DNA of 13,975 bases from CAYOXX01 sp964408025. Lineage in GTDB: Bacteria; Acidobacteriota; DATKUA01. Location: positions 1 through 13,975 of the forward strand of contig CAYOXX010000087.1 of assembly GCA_964408025.1 (NCBI GenBank), written 5' to 3'. Numbering within the stretch: position 1 is the stretch's first letter; each line of letters begins with the position of its first letter. Below are positions 6,918 through 13,834 of this stretch, piece after piece. Below the pieces are notes generated by a model. It saw only the letters and a program-made list of their open reading frames with translations. It did not search any database and was not told where the DNA came from. The position numbers and the translations under genes were made by a program.

Positions 6918-6986
6918 CTGGAGGTCAAGCATGTCGTGGCCGGAGAAAGCAACACAGGGAGCCGCGACGGATACAGAGGAGTTGAT

Positions 6987-7559
6987 ATGCGTACAGTTCA
7001 CAATTTCCGCTGGCACGCGCGGGCGGGCCAGGGGGCGGTGACGGCCTCAAAAACGCTTGCCGACGTGGCTGCCGAGGATGGCCGCTACGTGCAGGCGTTC
7101 GCCGAGTACGGCGCCGAGAAGCGCGGCGCGCCGGTGGTGGCCTTTAACCGCTTTAGCGAGAAACAGATACGCCTTTACTGCGCCATACTTGAGCCGAACT
7201 GGATCATCTGCATGGACCCGACGCTGATCGGCACCGTGGATATCGCTGCCGGCGCCTGCCCGGACAGCAGCTTCATCATCAACACGCCACACGACGCCGC
7301 CCGGCTGCGTGAGCAGATCGAGTTCGGCCCGATGGAATTCTACTACTTTGACGCGACCAAGATCTCGGAAGAGGAGATCGGCCGCGACATACCCAACTTG
7401 GTAATCATGGGCGCGATCGTCAAGGTGACAGGCCTCTTCGAGAAGGAAAAGTTCGAGCAGATCCTGGGCGACCATATGCGGCGGCACTTTCCCCCCAAGA
7501 TCGCGGAGGCCAACATGCGCTGCTTCCAGCGCGGCTACGAGGAGGTCGTCGAGGGATGA
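6987..7559 (+). CDS. porG: Pyruvate (2-oxoacid):ferredoxin oxidoreductase, gamma subunit
   Basis: This is the gamma subunit of the four-subunit enzyme that interconverts pyruvate plus CoA with acetyl-CoA, CO2 and reduced ferredoxin; this domain contributes to CoA binding. RWHARAGQGAVTASKTLADV (8-27) is the family signature at the N-terminus. It is followed by FAEYGAEKRGAPVVAFNRFS and the later PNLVIMGAIVKVTG segment, both standard for PorG. The 190-aa length is normal. ATG 6987 is chosen because it follows AGAGGAG (6975-6981) at 5-nt spacing and begins the conserved domain; the longer frame from 6882 adds 35 unrelated residues and starts before the predicted transcript start. It is first in the operon. 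Its stop overlaps the porD start by 4 bases (ATGA), a sign of translational coupling. Confidence 0.9.
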   Translation: MRTVHNFRWHARAGQGAVTASKTLADVAAEDGRYVQAFAEYGAEKRGAPVVAFNRFSEKQIRLYCAILEPNWIICMDPTLIGTVDIAAGACPDSSFIINTPHDAARLREQIEFGPMEFYYFDATKISEEEIGRDIPNLVIMGAIVKVTGLFEKEKFEQILGDHMRRHFPPKIAEANMRCFQRGYEEVVEG

Positions 7560-7882
7560 TTAAGAGAGACGAAGCGGCAGGGAAGGAACGCCTGCTGGGC
7601 TGGCGCGAGGTCGAGCCGGGCGGGCAGGTGATGTCGCCCGGCACCAGCGTGAACTACAAGACCGGCGACTGGTCGCCGCGCACGATGAACTGGAATCCCG
7701 AGACCTGCACCAACTGCCTGCTCTGCTGGACCACCTGTCCCGACAACTGCATGATCGTCGAGGACGAGCAGATGAAGGGAATCGACACGTTCTACTGCAA
7801 GGGTTGCGGCCTCTGCGAGAACATTTGCCCCACCAAGCCCAAGAGCCTCAGCTTCGGCGATTTCAGCGAGGAGGAGGAGTAA
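7556..7882 (+). CDS. porD: Pyruvate:ferredoxin oxidoreductase, delta (2[4Fe-4S] ferredoxin-like) subunit
   Basis: This 108-aa subunit carries electrons from the catalytic subunits to external ferredoxin. Two classical [4Fe-4S] motifs of the CxxCxxCxxxCP type are intact: Cys51, 54, 57 and 61, then Cys81, 84, 87 and 91. An extra Cys65 lies after the first motif. The N-terminal 45 residues include NYKTGDWSPRT, typical of the delta subunit preceding the ferredoxin domain. The gene overlaps porG by 4 bases and ends 3 nt before porA. Its C-terminal Glu codons (GAGGAG repeated, 7868-7879) double as the ribosome binding site of porA. Family and complex are clear. Pyruvate rather than another 2-oxoacid is the likely but unproven substrate. 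Confidence 0.92.
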   Translation: MIKRDEAAGKERLLGWREVEPGGQVMSPGTSVNYKTGDWSPRTMNWNPETCTNCLLCWTTCPDNCMIVEDEQMKGIDTFYCKGCGLCENICPTKPKSLSFGDFSEEEE

Positions 7883-7885
7883 GCC

Positions 7886-9085
7886 ATGCCTGTTGTAACC
7901 GAACGACTAAATACCACGAGAGACGGTAATGCGGCGATGGCAGAGTCGATGCGTCAGATCAATCCTGATGTGATCGCTGCGTATCCTATCACGCCGTCCT
8001 CGAACATCATGGAGCACTTCGCAAGTTTTGTAGCTGCTGGTGAGATCGACTCCGAGCTAGTGACTGTGGAGAGCGAACACAGCGCACTGAGCGCCTGCAT
8101 AGGAGCTGCTGCCGCCGGTGCGCGGGTGATGAACGCCACCGCCGCCAACGGCCTGGCCCTGATGTTCGAGATGCTCTGCATCTGCGCCGGCTTGCGGCTG
8201 CCGATGGTGCTCGGGATCGCCAACAGGGCCATAAGCTCTCCACTGAACATCCATGGTGACCACTACGACACCTACGGTGTGCGTGAGGCCGGATGGGTGC
8301 AGTTCTACAGCGAGAATCCCCAAGAGGTGTACGACAACATGATCCAGGCCGTGCGCGTCGCCGAACACCCGGACGTGCGCACTCCCGTGATGGTCTGCAT
8401 GGACGGCTTCCAAACCAGCCACTGCGTTGAGAACGTGCTCATTGAGCCTGATGACGTTGTGAGGGAATTTATCGGCGAGTTCAAGCCGCCCTACACCACC
8501 CTGCTCGACATCGACCACCCGACCACGATGGGCGCTTACGATCTGCCTAACTGGCTGTTCGAGCACAAACGGGAACAACATGAGGGGGTTCTCCACTCTT
8601 CAGCGGTGATCGAGAAAGTCGGCAGGGAATTCGGCGAGCTGACTAGTCGTCATTATGGCTTCGTAGAGGGATACCGACTTGACGGTGCAGAGGTGGCTAT
8701 TGTTGCCATGAGCGCCACCTGCGGCACCGCCAAGGACGTGGTCGACGAGCTGCGGGAGGAAGGCCACAAAGTCGGCCTGCTGAAAGTCCGTTGTTACCGT
8801 CCCTTCCCGTATGGGAGCGTTGCCGAGGCCTTGAAGCCCCTGAAGGCGGTAGCAGCTCTTGACCGCATGATCCCGAACGGCGCTCAGGGCGGCCCGCTGT
8901 TCAACGAGATACGCAGCGCGCTGTACGACTACGCCATCAAGCCAATGGTTATCAATTACGTATACGGCATCGGCGGGCGCGACCTGCTGCCAGGTAATAT
9001 CAGGCAGGCCTTCAGCCGGCTGGAAGAGATAGCCAAGACTGGGGAAGTCGGCCCGCATGTCGATTTCCTCAACCTGCGCGAGTAG
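7886..9085 (+). CDS. porA: Pyruvate:ferredoxin oxidoreductase, alpha subunit
   Basis: This 399-aa subunit carries the pyrimidine-binding domain for thiamine diphosphate and the transketolase C-terminal-like domain. YPITPSS (33-39) is the family hallmark. VTVESEHSALSACIGAAAAG is the region with the catalytic Glu that activates the cofactor, and ANRAISSPLNIHGDHYDTYG corresponds to the substrate-side loop of PorA proteins. AALDRMIPNGAQGGPLFNEI falls in the C-terminal domain. Length is normal. The start follows the GAGGAGGAGGAG run at the end of porD. Codon choice in parts of this gene (about 7886-8110 and 8590-8720) is clearly less GC-rich than in porB and porG, with many T- and A-ending codons, although the reading frame is intact. 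Substrate is inferred as pyruvate; 2-oxoisovalerate or 2-oxoglutarate enzymes are related alternatives. Confidence 0.9.
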   Translation: MPVVTERLNTTRDGNAAMAESMRQINPDVIAAYPITPSSNIMEHFASFVAAGEIDSELVTVESEHSALSACIGAAAAGARVMNATAANGLALMFEMLCICAGLRLPMVLGIANRAISSPLNIHGDHYDTYGVREAGWVQFYSENPQEVYDNMIQAVRVAEHPDVRTPVMVCMDGFQTSHCVENVLIEPDDVVREFIGEFKPPYTTLLDIDHPTTMGAYDLPNWLFEHKREQHEGVLHSSAVIEKVGREFGELTSRHYGFVEGYRLDGAEVAIVAMSATCGTAKDVVDELREEGHKVGLLKVRCYRPFPYGSVAEALKPLKAVAALDRMIPNGAQGGPLFNEIRSALYDYAIKPMVINYVYGIGGRDLLPGNIRQAFSRLEEIAKTGEVGPHVDFLNLRE

Positions 9086-9096
9086 AGGAGGATAGA

Positions 9097-10077
9097 ATGG
9101 CTACCAACCTGAAGACTGCGAGTGCTGTTCCCCTGAAGCTCGCCCAAGGCCATAAGGCGTGCCCCGGCTGCGGCATCCCGGTGATCCTCAAGCAGGTATT
9201 CAGCCAAGTGGAAGATCCCCTTGTTGTCAGCGTCGCCACTGGCTGCCTCGAGATCATCTCCAGCGGCTACCCCATCAGCGCCTGGAACATCCCCTTCATC
9301 CACAGCGCCTTCGAGAACGCCGCCGCCACCATCTCCGGCGTCGAGTCGGCCTACAGGTCGCTGAAGAACCGCGGCCGCATCCCTGACCGCCCCATAAAGT
9401 TCGCCGCCCTGGCCGGCGACGGCGGCACCTACGACATCGGCCTCCAGGCGCTCAGCGGCGCCCTCGAGCGCGGCCACAACTTCGTCTACATCTGCCTCGA
9501 CAACGAGGCCTACATGAACACCGGCGGCCAGCGCAGCGGCGGCACGCCGATGGGCTCGAGCACCACCACAGCTCCGGCGGGCGAGGTCAAGGCCGGCAAG
9601 GTGCAGTTCAAGAAGGACCTGACGATGATCTGCGCCATGCACCACATCCCCTACGCCGCCCAGATCGCACCCAGCCGCTGGCGCGACACGATGGTCAAGG
9701 CCCGCAAGGCCTTCGAGGCCGACGGACCGGCGTTCCTCAACGCCCTCAGCGTCTGCCCCACCGGCTGGAAGAGCGAGCCGTCCATGGGGATGGAGATCAC
9801 CCAGATGGCCGTCGACTCCTGCATGTTCCCCCTCTACGAGGTCGAACACGGCATGGTCAAGCTCACCTACAAGCCCAAGAAGAAAAAGATACCCGTCGCC
9901 GACTACATGAAGCACATGGGACGCTTCCGCCACATGTCCAAGCCGCAGAACGCCGAGTTCCTCGAGCAGATCCAGGCCGCCGTCGACGAGCGCTGGGAAT
10001 GGTTCCTGAAGATGGACGCCTTCACACGCGAGCAGGAAAAAGAGGCCGAAGAGAAAGCTGAGGAGAAGGCCGAGTAG
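9097..10077 (+). CDS. porB: Pyruvate:ferredoxin oxidoreductase, beta subunit
   Basis: This 326-aa subunit binds the diphosphate of thiamine diphosphate and a [4Fe-4S] cluster. The cofactor motif runs from GDG (107-109) to Asn136 in LDNEAYMNTGGQRSGGTPMG. The four cluster cysteines expected in PorB are Cys22 and Cys25 (KACPGCG), Cys50 (ATGCLE) and Cys220 (VCPTGW). The C-terminal 16 or so residues are almost only Glu, Lys and Ala, a charged helical tail. GAGGAGGA overlapping the porA stop (9085-9092) gives the ribosome binding site. Third codon positions are almost all G or C, unlike much of porA. It is last in the operon, followed within 35 bp by a strong intrinsic terminator, so porGDAB is a complete transcription unit. 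Confidence 0.93.
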   Translation: MATNLKTASAVPLKLAQGHKACPGCGIPVILKQVFSQVEDPLVVSVATGCLEIISSGYPISAWNIPFIHSAFENAAATISGVESAYRSLKNRGRIPDRPIKFAALAGDGGTYDIGLQALSGALERGHNFVYICLDNEAYMNTGGQRSGGTPMGSSTTTAPAGEVKAGKVQFKKDLTMICAMHHIPYAAQIAPSRWRDTMVKARKAFEADGPAFLNALSVCPTGWKSEPSMGMEITQMAVDSCMFPLYEVEHGMVKLTYKPKKKKIPVADYMKHMGRFRHMSKPQNAEFLEQIQAAVDERWEWFLKMDAFTREQEKEAEEKAEEKAE

Positions 10078-10109
10078 CTTTTCAGCGGCACTCAATTTGT
10101 GCTGATTCG

Positions 10110-10145
10110 AACCGGGCGCGGCAACCACCGCGCCCGGTTTTGTTC
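10110..10145 (+). terminator. Intrinsic terminator of the por operon
   Basis: A 12-bp perfect stem, AACCGGGCGCGG (10110-10121) with CCGCGCCCGGTT (10128-10139), a 6-nt loop, then a T-rich run (TTGTT). It lies 32 nt after the porB stop. Confidence 0.9.
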
Positions 10146-10417
10146 TGCCTCGTTGAAGCGAGAACCACATAAAAGCCTCCGCCAACGGCCACGTCCCCTA
10201 CGTCTCGCTCCGCCCACTCGACTGCCTGACAGAAACACCACCGCCGGGATATTGAATCCGAGGGGAATAGTAGTTACGCAAAAGCGGTGACTCGATGAGT
10301 AATGGCGGTTACCCATTAGTACCGTACTAGCCCACTCTATGTATGCTTCAGGGGACACTTCTCACGGATAGTAGACACTGAACGATCGGGAAACCTTGAA
10401 AACAAAGGGTTTTTTCG
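10146..10417. other. Non-coding region upstream of a sigma-54 promoter
   Basis: No gene is seen. The left part is without recognisable structure. The right part holds three abutting palindromes (10290-10329), described separately, and an imperfect stem AAACCTT / AAGGGTTT followed by T's (about 10391-10415) that resembles a weak terminator just before the sigma-54 promoter. Confidence 0.5.
10290..10329. promoter_or_regulatory. Three adjoining palindromes, candidate enhancer sites
   Basis: ACTC-GAT-GAGT (10290-10300), TAATGG-CGGTTAC-CCATTA (10300-10318) and TAGTAC-C-GTACTA (10317-10329) follow each other with one- or two-base overlaps. They lie about 117-156 bp upstream of the predicted transcript start of the sigma-54 promoter, the usual range for sites of sigma-54 activator proteins. 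Binding by an activator is inference. Confidence 0.45.
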
Positions 10418-10434
10418 TTGGCACGGTACTTGCC
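10418..10434 (+). promoter_or_regulatory. Sigma-54 (RpoN) -24/-12 promoter
   Basis: TTGGCACG (10418-10425), four bases, then TTGC (10430-10433) match the sigma-54 consensus YTGGCACG-N4-TTGC, with only the last W position unmatched (C). GG and GC are at the required spacing. The predicted start is about 12 nt further on, near 10446, leaving a leader of about 155 nt before the gene at 10601. Confidence 0.8.
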
Positions 10435-10498
10435 AAATCTGGACGCGTAACGGGAATGGAGGTTGATCCGGCAGAGTTGGGTAACGCGCCAGACTAAC

Positions 10499-10527
10499 TT
10501 TTATTAATACTATTTAAACTAATAAAA
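10499..10527 (+). repeat. AT-rich inverted repeat in the leader of the barrel-protein gene
   Basis: TTTTATTA (10499-10506) and TAATAAAA (10520-10527) form a perfect 8-bp inverted repeat with a 13-nt loop, in DNA far richer in A and T than the rest of the window. It may be a protein-binding site or a leader structure; the role is unknown. Confidence 0.4.
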
Positions 10528-10600
10528 TCTCTATAGAAGGGGCTAGTAGTAATTTTGTGCTCTGTCGCAACTGAAAAGAACCAGGAAAGGAGATCCTGCA

Positions 10601-11146
10601 ATGCGTACGACTGCGATTCTGTTAACACTAGCCCTGCTGATGCTGCCGGCGACGGCTGCCGCTCAGGAAGACGATTCCTGCAAGCGGTGGAGCATCGGCC
10701 TCAGGCTCGGCAGCTTCTCGACCAGCAGCGACCTGCCGTGGTTCAGTTACACCACACGGGTCAGGGCCGGCCTCGAGTTCACCAGGTACATTTCCAACCG
10801 CAGCGCCATGAGTCTGACTCTGGATGCCGCCACCGACGCTGCCGAGCACTTCGCGCTCGTTCCGATGACCGTCACATACAAAGTCTTCCCCTGGGGCAAC
10901 GGTTTCTCGCGCTCCGACAGGAACACTAACCTGCCCGTGCGGCCGTGGCTCGGCGGCGGTATCGGCATCTACCTACACGAACCCAGTTGGTACACCAACG
11001 GCGTCGTCGGCATCGGCGCCCACGTTGCTACCGGCGCGGTGATCCCGATGGGCAGCCTCTTCGAGCTCAACGGCGAATTGCGCTACGCCGTCACCAACGA
11101 CTACCGGATGCTCACCTACATGGCGGGTTTCGGGTTCCGCTTCTAG
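10601..11146 (+). CDS. Small outer-membrane beta-barrel protein candidate, 181 aa
   Basis: A Sec signal peptide (residues 1-21, ending ATAAA before QEDD) is followed by about 160 residues with the alternating polar/hydrophobic, aromatic-rich, Gly-rich pattern of a small beta barrel: WSIGLRLGSF, RVRAGLEFTRYI, MSLTLDAATD, VTYKVFPWG, PWLGGGIGIYLHE, GIGAHVATGAVIP, FELNGELRYAV, MAGFGFRF. It ends in Phe, the usual C-terminal signal for outer-membrane insertion. Size fits an eight-stranded barrel of the OmpW/OmpA-like fold class; no specific function can be named. A strong AAAGGAGAT ribosome binding site precedes ATG 10601. The gene is monocistronic, between the sigma-54 promoter at 10418 and its own terminator, so expression probably depends on an RpoN activator responding to some environmental cue. 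Confidence 0.7.
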   Translation: MRTTAILLTLALLMLPATAAAQEDDSCKRWSIGLRLGSFSTSSDLPWFSYTTRVRAGLEFTRYISNRSAMSLTLDAATDAAEHFALVPMTVTYKVFPWGNGFSRSDRNTNLPVRPWLGGGIGIYLHEPSWYTNGVVGIGAHVATGAVIPMGSLFELNGELRYAVTNDYRMLTYMAGFGFRF

Positions 11147-11155
11147 CGGTGGGTC

Positions 11156-11187
11156 ACGGGGCCGCCACTAACCGGCGGCCCTGTTTA
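11156..11187 (+). terminator. Intrinsic terminator of the barrel-protein gene
   Basis: GGGCCGCC (11159-11166) pairs with GGCGGCCC (11174-11181) across a 7-nt loop, followed by TGTTT. It lies 12 nt after the stop codon. Confidence 0.75.
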
Positions 11188-11290
11188 GCCCCTCCAAAAC
11201 ACATCATTAAGTCGTAGAATCCTCCCAAAGGCCGGCCGCGCGGACCCCCCGCCGCAATCGTAGAAACTCAGTGTGCGATTCCATTATCCA
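11188..11290. other. Non-coding stretch before the hairpin cluster
   Basis: No gene is supported. It contains GGCCGGCC and an inverted pair AATCG / CGATT, neither with a clear function. Confidence 0.4.
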
Positions 11291-11438
11291 GCCGGGCAGC
11301 AATGCTCGGCTTACCGTTTGGATGTGCCAGGCAGGAATGCCCAGCATCGCGCTCTTAAAGAAGGAGGGCGGCCCCACCCAGGCGCGCCCTGTACTTGTCC
11401 GTCCGCCGCTGCGGATTGGAAATATCCGCCTGAGGCGG
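11291..11438. repeat. Cluster of four consecutive hairpins in intergenic DNA
   Basis: Four inverted repeats follow one another. First, GCCGGGCA-GCAA-TGCTCGGC (11291-11310, one G-U pair). Second, GGCA-GGAA-TGCC (11330-11341) with partial outer pairing. Third, GGGCGGCC / GGCgCGCCC (11366-11389, one bulge). Fourth, CCGCC-GCGGAT / ATCCGC-GGCGG (11403-11438, with internal loops). The first two loops are of GNRA type. The last part can also fold as CCGCC-TGA-GGCGG. No gene is supported here. It may be a decayed intergenic repeat cluster, a structured RNA, or the 3' end signal of the minus-strand operon that stops at 11478. Confidence 0.5.
11419..11438 (-). terminator. Possible terminator of the minus-strand creatininase operon
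   Basis: Read on the minus strand, CCGCC-TCA-GGCGG is followed by ATATTT, about 40 nt after the stop codon at 11478. The stem is short but all G-C and the T-run is weak, so this is a modest candidate. Confidence 0.3.
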
Positions 11439-11477
11439 CCAAGCTCTCCTATCTGTTACAGGAGTGCTCGGCGATAC

Positions 11478-11987
11478 CTACAGCAGGCGGAAAGACTCGA
11501 TCACTCGCGCGAACACCTCACCCAGGTCGGCGTATGCGCTGTAGCGGGCGAGAACCGTGAGCGAATATATCCTGCCACCGCCTACGGCGAAGAGCGTCCA
11601 GCGGTGCGCCTGCGCCCCGTCGACCTTCGGCCCCTCGTAGGCGGCGAAGGCCAGGGCGCCCTTGAGTTCCCGGGGAACGACCAGCGCCCGGCCCGCGGCG
11701 GCGATAGCCTCGCGGTTGGCCTCGTAGGCGTGCCGCGCGTCTGCGTCGCCCAGCGATGCGACGGCCACCATCACGGCGCAAGGCGAGCCGTCCGGCGCGC
11801 GGCCAATCCAGCGGGCTCCGACGTCCGAGCCCTCGGCGCGCCAGCCCGCGGGCGCCTCCAGGGCGAAACCCAGTTGCTCGAAACTGTATTCCCGCCACTC
11901 AATCCCCTCGTCCTGAAGCGCCGACAATTGCGGCTGGGCCGACAGGCAGAAAAGCGAAGTCAGCAGGATAACCACGGAAGGCGTCAT
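11478..11987 (-). CDS. Small secreted protein, PsbP/DUF1795-like, 169 aa
   Basis: The N-terminus (MTPSVVILLTSLFCLSAQ) is a probable Sec signal peptide. Cys14 does not sit in a good lipobox, so a lipoprotein is unlikely. The mature part follows the pattern of small PsbP/DUF1795-like domains: FEQLGFALEAPAGWRAEG near the start (fold entry and the pro-aromatic turn), a central run with two long strands, and RIYSLTVLARYSAYADLGEVFARVIESFRLL at the end, where the last helix ends in SFRL as in many such proteins. These proteins have no common catalytic activity; functions range from envelope stress to ligand binding. Its ATG overlaps the stop of the creatininase-family gene by one base (TAATG), so the two are very likely one operon. 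GGGG lies about 6 nt before the start. The fold call is by pattern only. Confidence 0.6.
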   Translation of the reverse strand: MTPSVVILLTSLFCLSAQPQLSALQDEGIEWREYSFEQLGFALEAPAGWRAEGSDVGARWIGRAPDGSPCAVMVAVASLGDADARHAYEANREAIAAAGRALVVPRELKGALAFAAYEGPKVDGAQAHRWTLFAVGGGRIYSLTVLARYSAYADLGEVFARVIESFRLL

Positions 11988-12805
11988 TACAGCCCCGCGG
12001 CGTCCCAGCGCCGGCGCGCGTCGACGATCAGCGCCGCCAGCTCCTCGGCGACACGGGTCAGGTAGCGCTCGGCCAGCTCCTGGTCGAAGTCGGGGTAGCC
12101 GACTCCCTCGGTGTAGAGCAGGATCGTGCCGGTGTGGGGGTAGACTGTGTAGGAGGAGTCGATAGGCACCGCCAGGTCGGGCGTGTAGTAGCGCTGGCGC
12201 ACAAACCTCGGATCAACCGCCTGCACCGCTGCGTTCTCGTTGAGGGCTGCGTGGCCGCCGTCCTGGTCGGGACCCCAGATCTCCTGCGTCAGCTCGGCGC
12301 AGTAGGCCCACCAGTTGACCACAAGCACGCGCACGCCGCGCCGGGCGCTCACCTCCGCCGCCACCTCATCGAGCGGCGCGCGGTTGGGGCCGTGGCCGTT
12401 GAAGATGATCAGATTGCGGAAGCCGCTCTGCGCCAGGCCGTCGGCCACCTCGAGGCAGTAGGTCTTGAACGTCGACCGGCTGATGGCGAACCCGCCCGGG
12501 TAAGCCGCCAGCGTCGTCGTCAGGCCGTAGTGGACCGTCGGTGCCACCAGCGCGTTCGCCTGCGGCGCCACCATCATCGCCAGCCGCTCCGGCACCAGCG
12601 CGTCGGCGCCGTTGGCGATCACGCCGTGCGCCTCCTGCGTGCCCACCGGCAGGATCACCGTGTCGCAGCGCGACGGCACCACCTCACGGAACTCCTGCCA
12701 GCAATAGTAATCCATACGCCGAAACGGCAACTCGCCCTCCTCCTGCGCAAGCACCGCAGCGGCGAGTAGAACCGCAATCGCTGATGCCACAACAGCTCTA
12801 TTCAT
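11987..12805 (-). CDS. Secreted creatininase-family amidohydrolase-like protein, 272 aa
   Basis: Members of the creatininase family are metal-dependent hydrolases acting on cyclic or linear amides. The conserved parts are LPVGTQEAHG (52-61; metal ligands Glu58 and His60), then Asp68, VHYGLTTTLAAYPG (91-104), FNGHGPN (135-141; His138) and GGHAALNEN (183-191; His185 and Glu190). Two features differ from the usual pattern: the spacing between His60 and the Asp is one residue shorter, and the Glu normally three residues after the last His is Leu188. An N-terminal signal peptide (1-20, AVLA before QEE) marks it as exported, unusual for a family that is mostly cytoplasmic. ATG 12805 is chosen for the signal peptide and AAGGGGG ribosome binding site; the open frame up to 13039 overlaps the upstream gene. 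Substrate unknown. Confidence 0.8.
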   Translation of the reverse strand: MNRAVVASAIAVLLAAAVLAQEEGELPFRRMDYYCWQEFREVVPSRCDTVILPVGTQEAHGVIANGADALVPERLAMMVAPQANALVAPTVHYGLTTTLAAYPGGFAISRSTFKTYCLEVADGLAQSGFRNLIIFNGHGPNRAPLDEVAAEVSARRGVRVLVVNWWAYCAELTQEIWGPDQDGGHAALNENAAVQAVDPRFVRQRYYTPDLAVPIDSSYTVYPHTGTILLYTEGVGYPDFDQELAERYLTRVAEELAALIVDARRRWDAAGL

Positions 12806-12835
12806 CGTTCTTCCCCCTTCTGTCCTATACGGAAA

Positions 12836-12848
12836 GTTAGAGTCTAAC
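12836..12848. promoter_or_regulatory. 13-bp palindrome upstream of the creatininase-family gene
   Basis: GTTAGA-G-TCTAAC is a perfect palindrome centred 37 bp before the start codon at 12805, next to a weak -10-like TATAGG on the minus strand. It could be an operator for the two-gene operon; binding is not shown. Confidence 0.35.
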
Positions 12849-12879
12849 GCAGTGTTGCCGAAGAGGCCAAGAGAGGAGA

Positions 12880-13830
12880 TCAGAGCCCAAAGTCGCGGCG
12901 CTGAAGGAGAGCTATGCCGCGGAGTGTTTCGTCGTCGAGGGCGCCCTGTTCGGAGGCGACGAGGTTTTCGCGCGCCTGCTCGGGTGTCTTGATTCCGGGT
13001 ATGACTACGGAGACCTCGTCGCGGCTGAGGGCGTAACACAGTGCAAGCTGAGCTGCGGTGACTCCCTGGCCGGATGCCAGGTCAGCGATGCGGAGCGCCG
13101 CTCGCGCACGCAGTGCTATGTATTCGGGCGGCCAGCCGGCGCGTATGTCTCCGTCGGGGAATGTCGAGTCCTCGCGGTACTTGGCTGTCAGGAAGCCGTT
13201 GGCCAGCGGTTCGCGGGCGACGATGCCGGTGCCGCTCCTGGCCGCGGCGGGGAAGAGGCGATCAGCGGCGACCGGATTGAAGGCGTTGTGGACCACCTGC
13301 ACGGCGTCCGGCGCGAAGCGGCGGATGGCGTCCATGCCCTCCTCCGGCGCGAAGATCGAGATGCCGGCGGCGCGGATCTTGCCCTCTTCTTTCAACTTGT
13401 CGAGGACTTCGAAGGCTTCGCCGCTGCGCAGCGCCGCCGGCGGCGGGTTGTGGAGCTGGTAGAGATCGACGTAGCCGGTGCCGAGGCGCATGAGGCTGCA
13501 CTCGAGTGCGGTGCGGATGTAGTCGGGATTGAACCTAAGTCGCGGCACCGGGCCGGAGAAGTCGAAGCCGACCTTGGTGGCGACGACTGCGTCGCGGCGG
13601 CGCGCGCCGAGCGCCGAGCCGAGCAGGTGCTCGCTGTGGCCGTGACCGTAGACGTCGGCGGTGTCGAAGAAGGTGCAGCCCAGCTCGAGCGCCTCCTTCA
13701 CCGCCGCCACGGAGACGTGGTCGTCGGTGGGGCCGTAGCTGTTGCCGTGCTGGTTACCGCCGATCGCCCAGGCGCCGAAGCCGATCTCGGAAACCTCGAT
13801 GCCGGTGTTGCCGAGCTTTCTCTTGCGCAT
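12880..13830 (-). CDS. Aldo/keto reductase, 316 aa
   Basis: This is a cytoplasmic NAD(P)H-dependent oxidoreductase with a TIM-barrel fold that reduces aldehydes or ketones. The N-terminal KLGNTGIEVSEIGFGAWAIGG is typical of bacterial members, and the catalytic tetrad is complete: Asp56, Tyr61 (FDTADVYGHGHSE), Lys86 (VVATKVG) and His126 (DLYQLHNPP). IPGIKTPEQARENL near the C-terminus is the usual cofactor phosphate-binding loop. Length is normal. The substrate cannot be told from sequence. The start at 13830 has only a weak AAGAG sequence in front, inside a 13-bp palindrome. The gene precedes the creatininase-family gene on the same strand by 74 bp, so read-through is possible, but a separate promoter region seems to lie between them. 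Confidence 0.9.
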   Translation of the reverse strand: MRKRKLGNTGIEVSEIGFGAWAIGGNQHGNSYGPTDDHVSVAAVKEALELGCTFFDTADVYGHGHSEHLLGSALGARRRDAVVATKVGFDFSGPVPRLRFNPDYIRTALECSLMRLGTGYVDLYQLHNPPPAALRSGEAFEVLDKLKEEGKIRAAGISIFAPEEGMDAIRRFAPDAVQVVHNAFNPVAADRLFPAAARSGTGIVAREPLANGFLTAKYREDSTFPDGDIRAGWPPEYIALRARAALRIADLASGQGVTAAQLALCYALSRDEVSVVIPGIKTPEQARENLVASEQGALDDETLRGIALLQRRDFGL

Positions 13831-13834
13831 GAAT

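Noticed and set aside
6882..6986. Upstream ATG of porG (225-aa version)
   Set aside because: It lies before the predicted transcript start, lacks a ribosome binding site and adds residues not typical of the family; ATG 6987 has AGAGGAG.
11271..12065. 264-aa plus-strand open frame
   Set aside because: It is mostly antisense to the secreted protein gene, and its start lies in the hairpin cluster.
12806..13039. N-terminal extension of the creatininase-family protein
   Set aside because: It would overlap the aldo/keto reductase gene and place the clear signal peptide in mid-protein.
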